This document shows, piece after piece, positions 41,953-49,900 of a stretch of 64,000 nt of DNA. The DNA lies in the NCBI GenBank assembly GCA_947627805.1, contig CANQXB010000001.1, forward strand, positions 52,644 to 116,643, in the 5' to 3' direction. The notes beneath the pieces were generated by a model. The model did no database searches, was not told where the DNA came from, and saw nothing but the letters and a program-made list of their open reading frames with translations. The translations under genes and the position numbers were made by a program. The DNA is from an uncultured Bacilli bacterium (GTDB lineage: Bacteria > Bacillota_I > Bacilli_A > RF39 > UBA660). Every line of letters begins with the position of its first letter. Within the stretch, counting starts at the first letter, position 1.

Positions 41953-42297
41953 TCAGCAAGCCTTGTAGTAAGGCTTGCCTTTGCCGTCATACTGCTTAGT
42001 CACGAGACCTTGCGCGATAGCTATCCGCATAATAGCGCCAGCCTTCTGCGTGGTGGTAATGCCAGTGACATGCTCGCATAACCACTTTGCATCACAGACC
42101 ACAGCCGGATTCCCTTTCAAGGTTTCAACTGCTTGCGCCACCAACGCTGCCCGCTCACGGTCATCTTTCGTTTCAGTTTTCTTACCGGGTTTGCTCAGAG
42201 TTTGAATCATAGCTTGAAGTTTGTCGATGACCTCAGGTGTCAGATCGCCGTTGATGGCAGCTTGCAGAGCTTCAACACGAGTGATTCCGTTCGTCAT
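41953..42297 (-). CDS. Winged-helix-like protein, paralogue B
   Basis: 114 residues, ATG after AAAGGAAGTCATCACT. Close paralogue of 37876-38214 (GITRVEALQAAINGDLTPEVIDKL, TETKDDRERAALV, TGITTTQKAGAIMRIAIAQGLVTKQYDGKGKPYY). Both are followed by GTTAACC-containing noncoding DNA. Regulator or nucleoid-type protein inferred. Confidence 0.68.
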   Translation of the reverse strand: MTNGITRVEALQAAINGDLTPEVIDKLQAMIQTLSKPGKKTETKDDRERAALVAQAVETLKGNPAVVCDAKWLCEHVTGITTTQKAGAIMRIAIAQGLVTKQYDGKGKPYYKAC

Positions 42298-42577
42298 AGT
42301 GATGACTTCCTTTCTGCTTTTGGAAAGCCCTTTGCTTTCCTGACAAGAACATAATAGCAGGTTTGACCGTCAGGAGTAGCGAGAATTTCTGTCTCCACAT
42401 TTTCTTCATAACTCAGAGTTAACCATGGCAAACTTGACTGTTTGTGCGTTTTTGCGAAAAACGACCAAAATGGTGGGTGTCCCTCTCATGGGACAGCGAG
42501 ACAGTGGCTTGTTATGTAATGGGGGGTACATCTCGGTTGTCTCCAAGGTAACAGTTTGGTAACAGATTTGCCGCGAC
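42298..42577. other. Noncoding spacer with repeat segments
   Basis: No supported gene. Contains AGAGTTAACCATGG and a tandem GGTAACAG pair (42547-42565) like those near 37.55 and 39.74 kb. Confidence 0.5.
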
Positions 42578-42680
42578 AAACTCACATTCATAGTATTATC
42601 TTAAATTCATATCTATAAACTCACATTCATGCTATTTTTTTCAAACTCACGTTCATAACGTTCTCTCAAACTCGTATCAT
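42578..42680 (-). repeat. Iteron-like repeats ATGAATGTGAGTTT
   Basis: AAACTCACATTCAT at 42577-42590 and 42617-42630, AAACTCACGTTCAT at 42643-42656, and a weaker AAACTCGTATCAT at 42668-42680. Spacing 39, 26 and 25 bp. A protein-binding array at the end of an operon; function unknown. Confidence 0.6.
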
Positions 42681-42827
42681 TTATTCGTCATAAATGCTAA
42701 ATGGATGATAATCAAAGAAATTCATAGCTTCGTCAATATCAATTAATGTATCTAATAAATCAAAATCCATATCTTCAAAAATATCATCATCAAAGTCATC
42801 TAAATACATTTGAGACAAATCTTCCAT
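42681..42827 (-). CDS. Very acidic 48-residue protein
   Basis: MEDLSQMYLDDFDDDIFEDM... about one third Asp/Glu. ATG overlaps the previous stop (TAATG). Could be a DNA-mimic type protein, but nothing beyond charge supports it. Confidence 0.5.
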   Translation of the reverse strand: MEDLSQMYLDDFDDDIFEDMDFDLLDTLIDIDEAMNFFDYHPFSIYDE

Positions 42828-43183
42828 TATAACACGTCCAATTCTCCAAGTGTTAAAATTTTATAATATCCTCCAATAGTATCAGCATCCGCTAAACATT
42901 GTTGAATATCATCCTCACTCCAACACAAATCTACTGTTACTTCTAATTCTCCATCTAACCCTTCAAAAGCATGTAAAAATAGTCTCAATGTTCCTTCTGT
43001 CTTTAATAAAGCATTTTTCTCATTAAAAAACATTAGTTTAGAATAAGGAAATTCTTTATTTAACTCTTCAATCCGCCAAGCATACTCCTCGGGGGCTCTA
43101 TAACTAGAAAATTCTTGATAAAAAGGAACCCTTGCGTCTTTATCTTCAGTTCTAGCAAGAGTCCCGCATAATACTAAGTTCAT
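42827..43183 (-). CDS. Unknown protein
   Basis: 118 residues, MNLVLCGTLARTEDKDARVPFYQEFSSY..., mixed alpha/beta, no known motif. Overlaps both neighbours by a few bases in the 44365-42681 operon. Confidence 0.55.
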   Translation of the reverse strand: MNLVLCGTLARTEDKDARVPFYQEFSSYRAPEEYAWRIEELNKEFPYSKLMFFNEKNALLKTEGTLRLFLHAFEGLDGELEVTVDLCWSEDDIQQCLADADTIGGYYKILTLGELDVL

Positions 43184-43407
43184 TTTTTCTTCACCAACTT
43201 ATCATACATATCTATTTTACCACGTGTATAAGCTAAATTTATTAGATTAATAACCCAACCAGTTACACTAAGACATATTCCAATAGTACAAATACCTAAT
43301 ACAATATCACTCCACAATGCGCGATTCCAACAAAATGCATAAATCGCGCCCATCATACCTACAGATCCAATATAAAAGAAGCAAACAATCTTAGTCCAAA
43401 GTTCCAT
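43180..43407 (-). CDS. Small membrane protein
   Basis: 75 residues with two helices (IVCFFYIGSVGMMGAIYAFC and IVLGICTIGICLSVTGWVIN) and a Lys-rich C-terminus. ATG overlaps the preceding stop (TAATG). Confidence 0.58.
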   Translation of the reverse strand: MELWTKIVCFFYIGSVGMMGAIYAFCWNRALWSDIVLGICTIGICLSVTGWVINLINLAYTRGKIDMYDKLVKKK

Positions 43408-43535
43408 TAACTTTTCTTCTTTCTTTTTTTCTTGTCAGTTTGCGGCAATAGATCATATGTACTTCTAACCGCATATTGATAACTTCTTTTTGCTACATTG
43501 CGGGCAACCCTACTACCAAAATTATTCATTCTCAT
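43407..43535 (-). CDS. Small basic protein (42 residues)
   Basis: MRMNNFGSRVARNVAKRSYQ... ending in a Lys/Arg run. AGGAATTAAA precedes the ATG at 43535. Possibly nucleic-acid binding. Confidence 0.5.
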   Translation of the reverse strand: MRMNNFGSRVARNVAKRSYQYAVRSTYDLLPQTDKKKRKKKS

Positions 43536-43543
43536 TTTAATTC

Positions 43544-43759
43544 CTATTCTACAATTTCAATATTAATAATATGATTCGTATTAAAAATAAGTGCCTCTTC
43601 TACTGTTCCATTATTAACAATCATATCATCATAGTCTAATACAATAAAATTAGTATACATTAATTGGTTATTAATGCGGCGAATGACTTCTTCTTTCTTG
43701 CGGGGTAATTCAACTCTATAAACTTTTTCATTATCTAAATAAAAATATACTTTACTCAT
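43544..43759 (-). CDS. Unknown small protein
   Basis: 71 residues from ATG 43759 (GAAGGTGGCG before it): MSKVYFYLDNEKVYRVELPR..., beta-rich start. Overlaps the upstream gene by 8 bp. Confidence 0.52.
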   Translation of the reverse strand: MSKVYFYLDNEKVYRVELPRKKEEVIRRINNQLMYTNFIVLDYDDMIVNNGTVEEALIFNTNHIINIEIVE

Positions 43760-43952
43760 CGCCACCTTCTTCCCACAGTAATTCTCGTTCTTCTCTTCCC
43801 GCATGATTAGCATGACATACTTCTGTTAAATTATATACACTAAATTCATTAATAGTATTATCTCTTAATTTACTATACCCAATTTCTTTTGCTTCTATTC
43901 CTTTATGATAAATTCCCTCTGGTTTTTTGTCACATACCAGCAAATAAGTCAT
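43752..43952 (-). CDS. Unknown small protein
   Basis: 66 residues, MTYLLVCDKKPEGIYHKGIEAKEIGY... ending acidic. ATG overlaps the stop of the zinc-ribbon gene upstream (TAATG). Confidence 0.5.
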   Translation of the reverse strand: MTYLLVCDKKPEGIYHKGIEAKEIGYSKLRDNTINEFSVYNLTEVCHANHAGREERELLWEEGGDE

Positions 43953-44110
43953 TAATTACCTTCCTCAATATCAACCTTACCGCATTTTCCGCACATCCAA
44001 CCTTGAATATCGCCCTCTAGTCTAAGCATCCTTTTTAGATTGCGGTTGCCGCACTTCTGACATTTACATTCCTGCGGCTCCCTTGCAGCTTTCCGCACAT
44101 CTTTCATCAT
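43952..44110 (-). CDS. Small zinc-ribbon protein (52 residues)
   Basis: CKCQKCGNRN and MCGKCGKVD form two CxxC knuckles about 20 residues apart, a classic zinc ribbon. ATG at 44110. Probably binds nucleic acid or RNA polymerase (inference). Confidence 0.6.
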   Translation of the reverse strand: MMKDVRKAAREPQECKCQKCGNRNLKRMLRLEGDIQGWMCGKCGKVDIEEGN

Positions 44111-44164
44111 AGTTGCCTTTACATTTATTCGTTTTCTCCTTACTTTTGGAAAATAATAATATAA

Positions 44165-44365
44165 CTATTTTTCTTCATCTAACGCATCAAATACATTTAC
44201 GTAACAACATTCTCCACACATTAAAGCAAAAGGTAACCTAGCATCATTATAATCAAAATTTTTAATTATATATAAATTATTTTCATCACAGTTGCCGCAT
44301 CGCGGGCAAACCATAATAATCTCATTTTCTTCTAATTTTAAATCGCTAACTTTATTTACTTGCAT
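44165..44365 (-). CDS. Small zinc-ribbon protein
   Basis: 66 residues. VCPRCGNCDENN and MCGECCYVNVF provide the zinc ligands. First gene of the operon; ATG after AAGGAAAAA. Confidence 0.6.
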   Translation of the reverse strand: MQVNKVSDLKLEENEIIMVCPRCGNCDENNLYIIKNFDYNDARLPFALMCGECCYVNVFDALDEEK

Positions 44366-44395
44366 TTTTTCCTTCCTCTTGGATTTTATATTTAT

Positions 44396-44424
44396 ATTAT
44401 ATCCGAATTTTCTTATTCTGTCAA
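44396..44424 (-). promoter_or_regulatory. Promoter of the 44365-42681 operon
   Basis: Perfect TTGACA-17-TATAAT reading leftward. Confidence 0.85.
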
Positions 44425-44509
44425 CAAGAAATTTTGGGTAATAATAAATAATCCGAAATCCCGCAATTTTATATATTATAGTCTAAATAAAAAAATTTTT
44501 TGAAAGAGG

Positions 44510-44539
44510 TTGACAACTTTATCTCGTCTATGCTATAAT
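44510..44539 (+). promoter_or_regulatory. Promoter of the virion/packaging module
   Basis: TTGACA-18-TATAAT reading rightward into the gene at 44560. Confidence 0.8.
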
Positions 44540-44559
44540 TATAGTGTAAGGAGGAGATA

Positions 44560-45639
44560 ATGCAATTAGATTATAGTTTAAAAACATCAGAAGAGCGTAT
44601 TAAATATGTCGAGCATTTAATCGCTCAACACTGTAAAGAAGATTTTACTCCTCGTAATCTTGAATATTTAAGTAATTATATATTATTTATTAATGACAAA
44701 GAACAAACAAAAAAAGAAAAGAAAAACAAAGATAATAGTATATTAACAAAAAATAGAATGGCAACAGTAGATAAGCGAGAAATATCATTTGAGGGTTTAA
44801 TATCTTCTTTAGAAAACGGAGAAGATGGTATTTATAGTCTTATAGCTAATGATAAGAATCAATTTCTTGATCATAAATCTAAAATTACACAAGAAGATTT
44901 AGACAAAATACCAATTCTTCAAGAATATTATGACATAATTAAAAAATGTGAAGAAAAACTAAAAACAGTAAAAGGAAAAGATAAATACCCACTTAAAAAA
45001 CAAATAATTGAAATATGGCAATCAATGTATATTATTAAAGCATCATATTGCGGGACTCCTATGAATGCGGGCCCCTCAAAAAATCAAATAAAAACAATGG
45101 CTCATATTTCAATAGATGAAAATATTACTATTAACAAAGATGGTATACCAATATCAGATAATGTAATATCTTTACTTAATCCCGAATGTGTTTCAATGTT
45201 ACTACGCTATTATTCACAATTTAAGCAAGAGTCCGCAGATGATTTTCAATCTGATATGCGGTTTATGCTATTGGATTTAGAAAATTTAATTACTAAAGCA
45301 CTTTTACCAAATCATCAATTTCTTTATGATTTATTAATTTTAAAAATAGATGGGTTAACAAATAAAGAAATTCAAGAAGAAATGCTGCGGGTCTATGGGG
45401 AGAATCATAGTGAATCATATTATTCAAAGGTTTGGCGCAAACAAATACCTCGTTTAATAGCAGAGGAAGCGCAAAAAGAATACCTTGTTTGGTATTATAC
45501 CAATATAGAAAAGGGACAATGGAAACAATGTACAAAATGTAAACAAATAAAGTTAGCTCATCCAATGTTCTTTTCACGTAATACAACTAAAGATGGATTT
45601 TATTCACAATGTAAAGATTGCAAAAATAGTAAATCTTAA
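44560..45639 (+). CDS. Unknown protein with sigma/HTH-like middle and C-terminal zinc ribbon
   Basis: 359 residues, ATG after AAGGAGGAGATA. Helical N-terminus; a middle segment (DGLTNKEIQEEMLRVYGENHSESYYSKVWRKQIPRL) resembles a helix-turn-helix. The C-terminus CTKCKQIKLAHPMFFSRN...QCKDCKN is a four-Cys ribbon similar to that of the next gene. First gene of the packaging module. Possibly a late transcription factor or a packaging component. Confidence 0.6.
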   Translation: MQLDYSLKTSEERIKYVEHLIAQHCKEDFTPRNLEYLSNYILFINDKEQTKKEKKNKDNSILTKNRMATVDKREISFEGLISSLENGEDGIYSLIANDKNQFLDHKSKITQEDLDKIPILQEYYDIIKKCEEKLKTVKGKDKYPLKKQIIEIWQSMYIIKASYCGTPMNAGPSKNQIKTMAHISIDENITINKDGIPISDNVISLLNPECVSMLLRYYSQFKQESADDFQSDMRFMLLDLENLITKALLPNHQFLYDLLILKIDGLTNKEIQEEMLRVYGENHSESYYSKVWRKQIPRLIAEEAQKEYLVWYYTNIEKGQWKQCTKCKQIKLAHPMFFSRNTTKDGFYSQCKDCKNSKS

Positions 45640-45642
45640 AAC

Positions 45643-45664
45643 AAGCCGCCTCAAGCGGCTTTTT
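45643..45664 (+). terminator. Rho-independent terminator
   Basis: AAGCCGC-CTCAA-GCGGCTT followed by TTTT, right after the gene ending at 45639. Confidence 0.78.
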
Positions 45665-45683
45665 CTATATAAGGAGGTATAAT

Positions 45684-45746
45684 TTGAAAAAATTTTTTTA
45701 TTTTTATAAAAACGTTTTATTAAAAGGAGGTGATTTATTTGGCTAA
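45684..45746 (+). CDS. Possible 20-residue leader peptide
   Basis: TTG at 45684 with GGAGG six bases before opens MKKFFYFYKNVLLKGGDLFG and stops at 45746, just inside the start of the next gene. It may couple or regulate translation of the next gene. Small size makes it uncertain. Confidence 0.35.
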   Translation: MKKFFYFYKNVLLKGGDLFG

Positions 45747-46944
45747 TCATATAGTATGTAGTAAATGCGGGCGGCCTAAAGCAGAAAAAGAATTTTTTAA
45801 AATGAAAACTGGTAATCGTTGTGATATATGTAAGCCATGTTTAACAGAGCATATAGACAACAATAAGCCAGAAACTTTTAAATGGATCATGGAAAAATTT
45901 GATGTTCCTTATATTGAAAGAGTATGGTTTGACCAGTGTAATAAAATCTTAGCAAAGAAGGGACTTAATAATTTTGGGCCATCATCTGTTATAGGTCAAT
46001 ATATCCGCACTATGAACATGGCACAGTTTGCGGACTATGGATATGCGGATACTGATCATTTAAATTTTGAAGAAGAAAGAAAAAAACAAGAAGCTGCGGC
46101 CCGCCGCAGTCAAGCTTTTGATCCAGTTAAAGAAGAAGAACTAAAAAGAAAATTAGAAGCTGGCGAAATATCGCAAGCAGAATATAACACTCTTAGTGTT
46201 ACTACTTTTTCAGAAAAAGAAGAAGAGAAGCCGCATATAAAAACTTATTTTTCAGAATATGAAATTAATGAGAATGATATTGCGGATCAGTTAACAGATG
46301 AAGACCGCTTATCTCTTATAGCTAAGTGGGGAGTGCATTATCGTCCTTCTGAGTGGATTACAATGGAAAAACTATATAATAGATATGCTCAAGAATATGA
46401 GTTAACCATTGACCGTGAAGAAGCATTGAAAAAAATTTGTAAACTATCTCTTAAAGCAGATCAAGCTGTAGATGCGGGAGATACAATGTCCGCAAAGGCT
46501 TATATGAGTATGCTAGATACTTTGCGGAAATCCGCGAAGTTTACAGAAGCACAAAACAAAGATGAAGCTATTAAAGAACTTGATACTATTGGAGAATTGG
46601 TAGCTCTTTGTGAGCAAGAAAAAGGTATTATAGAACAATTTCCTGTTAATTCAGACGATTATTCTCAAGATGTTATTGATTTAACAATCAAAGATCTTAA
46701 ATCATATAATCGTAATCTTGTAGTTAATGAACTTGGTCTTGGAGATTTGATTGAATCTTATATCCAAAAGTTAGAACAAGCAGAAGAATCAGATCAACAA
46801 ATGTTTGAGGGGCTTATTACAGATGAAAAGGAAGAACAAGAAGCGCTTCTAACAGATCAAGAAGCTGAAGATTTTGCTAAATTTTTAGAACAAGAAGTGG
46901 AAGATGAAGCAGAAAAACTTCTTCAGTCTATTGGAGGTGATTAA
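45739..46944 (+). CDS. Putative small terminase subunit, zinc-ribbon protein
   Basis: 401 residues from TTG 45739 (GGAGG eight bases before). N-terminal ribbon VCSKCGRPKAEKEFF...CDICKPCLTEH, a helical body and a long acidic coiled C-terminus. It directly precedes terL by two bases, the normal place for terS. Function assigned by position only. Confidence 0.5.
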   Translation: MANHIVCSKCGRPKAEKEFFKMKTGNRCDICKPCLTEHIDNNKPETFKWIMEKFDVPYIERVWFDQCNKILAKKGLNNFGPSSVIGQYIRTMNMAQFADYGYADTDHLNFEEERKKQEAAARRSQAFDPVKEEELKRKLEAGEISQAEYNTLSVTTFSEKEEEKPHIKTYFSEYEINENDIADQLTDEDRLSLIAKWGVHYRPSEWITMEKLYNRYAQEYELTIDREEALKKICKLSLKADQAVDAGDTMSAKAYMSMLDTLRKSAKFTEAQNKDEAIKELDTIGELVALCEQEKGIIEQFPVNSDDYSQDVIDLTIKDLKSYNRNLVVNELGLGDLIESYIQKLEQAEESDQQMFEGLITDEKEEQEALLTDQEAEDFAKFLEQEVEDEAEKLLQSIGGD

Positions 46945-46946
46945 AT

Positions 46947-49900
46947 ATGTCTTTAGCTGACTTAACAGGCGTGGGAACCACTAAAAATGAAACTGTTGAT
47001 AAAAAAGTTCAATTGCTTCCGCATTTAGATAAATTGCGGCAAACAATATCTTATTGGCGAGTTTATCCAGATAAATTTATTGATTTTCTCTGCTCATTAA
47101 ATCCAAATAATAGTTTTCATTTATTTTTCTATCAAAGATTGTTTTTGCGGATTGTTATGCGGCATCAGTACGTATATGCGACGTTTGTTCGTGCCTGGTC
47201 TAAATCTTTTATGTCTGTTATGTGTCTTATAATTAAAGCAATTTTGTATCCTGGGGCAAAACTTTTCGTCGTCAGTGGCGGCAAAGAGCAGTCTGCGTCA
47301 ATTCTGTCATCTAAGGTACAAGAAATATGCCGGCTTATTCCAGCTCTGGAGAAGGAAATTATTTGGGATACCAGAGGTACGATGGCTCGCACGTCACAGA
47401 CTAAAGATAGTGTAATTTATACTTTTAGAAATGGCTCAACATTAGAAAATATTGCGGCAACTGAGAAATCTCGTGGTCGTAGATTCCAAAGTGGGTTAGC
47501 ATTTATTTAGCTCACTATAAACCTTTTGAATTGCTGGGAACTCCTAATCTATATTATTTACCACAATATAATTGATTATTCTCTAGGTTATATGAAGGTT
47601 TGATAAAAATAATATTATAATGGACAATCAGCAGCTAAGAAGAGGAGAATAATATGAAATTTGATTTTGAAGAACGGTTAAAAAACAAATATCCGAATGA
47701 AGATTTATCTATCTTAGAATATCGAACAACAAAAAAACCAGGTAAAATTAAATGCAATACTTGTGGAAAAATATATTCTTTTAAACAAATGTATTCAGCT
47801 ATTACTCCAAAGAAAAAAAACTTGTGTCAAGATTGTGGCAGAAGAGAGAAAATAAAAAAACAATTTATACAATCTTTACATGATCGTTTTCCTAAAGAAA
47901 AATTTGAATTAATTACTTTTACTACGACACAACACCCGATGCAAATTAAATGTTTAAAATGTGGTACTGTTTATAGCTATGTTGTAGCTAACAGTGTAAA
48001 AAATAAAGTGCATTTATGTTCTAAATGCTTTCCTCAAAATAACTTATTACAAGTAACAATAAAAAATTTTATTCAATTTATTCAGAGTAATAATGACTGG
48101 GAAATAATTACAGATTTACAAACAATATCTTCTACAAAAGAACTTATTGAATGTAAGTGTTTAAAATGTGGAAAAAGTAATTATAAAACAATATATGATT
48201 ATATGAAAGGTATTCATTGTGCTTGTAATAGAAAAAAAGTTAATGTTAATACGATGATTCAAGAGATTTGTGACAAAGAAGAATATCAATGTTTGTCATT
48301 GGACAAAATGAACACTTATCGTGATAGAATCATGTTACAACATAATTGTGGATATAAATACAGCGTAAAAGTACAAAATTTTATAAATGGATATGGAAGA
48401 TGTCCTAAATGTAGGAAAAGTAAATCTAATGGAGAATTGTTAATACAAAATTGGTTAATTAAAAATAATATTCGTTTTCTTAGTGAATATCCGGTTATTC
48501 TTGATGGACACATTTTACGTATGGATTTTTATTTGCCAGATAATGATTTATACATAGAATTTCAAGGAAGACAACACTATGAACCAATACAATTCTTTGG
48601 AGGAGAAGAAAAATTTAAAATCATACAAGAATATGATAATCTTAAACGCAAATATTGTCAAGATAGAAATAATCTATTAGAAATTTCATATAAAGATATA
48701 GATAACATAAATTCTATATTATCTCTTAAAGTTCAACGACCAATTTGTACTCGCAAGTGCGAGGAAGCGGAAGGGCTATTGTAAAATAGTAAGATATGGT
48801 CTTTTCTTTACAGAAATGTAAAGCTGTGTTGTAACGCACAGTGTCGTTCCTAACGAGAGCGGCAGAAAAAATAGTAATGGAAGAGTGTGTAGGTATAGAT
48901 CAAGACATACTGAATAATGTTATTATCCCTCGAACGAGTGGGGCATATTAGAGTGATCTAATATAGCAAACTGCGTGAACCCGTGACACAGGGGTGTATA
49001 AAAATTTTTATGCTAACGGGGAACGAAAGAATCCCGTGCCAAGCCTAAAAAATAGGAAGGTGTAGAGACTATGGGCGATGAGTGTAACCCAGTAGGTTAG
49101 AGTTTGTCACTAATCGAAGCGCGCAGCAACTAGCAAAAAACTTGAAACTAGTTGATGAGATAGTCCAAGATATATAAAATCTTGACAATGAACGTCAGTA
49201 GAATGGTCAATGGACAGATCGACCCCAAAGAAACATTAAACCAGTCACAAATTTTCGTAAAAATTTTGGTCAAAATGTAACAAAGATAAGGTTTTAGTTT
49301 TATATAAAATATAATAACTTACTTTTGGAAGAAAGACAAAATATTGCGGCAATGCTGAGAGATCAGTATTGTTAATCCTTTGAATTGCTGGAAAACCCTA
49401 ACGTAAAGTCGAGGGCAATCAGCAGCCAAGTCTTTAAAATAAAGAAAGGTTCAACGACTATCCTGAAAAGGAGTACGCTATAAGCGATTGATAGCGGAAG
49501 CGGAGGATTACCTATTAAGGTAAATGATATAGTCTATTCTTTATGGAAACATAAAGCAGTTCATAAAAGAACGTGCGATAGAGTAGCGTCTATCGTAGAA
49601 TATAAAAGAACGACGGCTGGTTATAAAAATACATTCTCTTACGAGAAGCTGATTCAATTTCTTTGTCAAATGGCAGCCCGCCCGGATAATACAATGATTC
49701 TGGGAGGCACATGGCGCGTAAACTTGGTGCGCGCTTAAAACAGGGTGAACGTCTAGTCAACGGTGTTTAGTAATAAGCTAAGCTAACGGGGGAAGAGAGT
49801 AAACTTTATCCCGTGCCAAGCCTAAAAAATAGGAAGGTGTAGAGACTATTGCGGAAGCAAGTAGGTTAGAGATGACTACTAATCGAAGCGCCCTGCTTAT

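Noticed and set aside
47501..47510. Premature stop making terL a pseudogene
   Set aside because: All later TerL motifs are present in order and restored in frame by intron removal.
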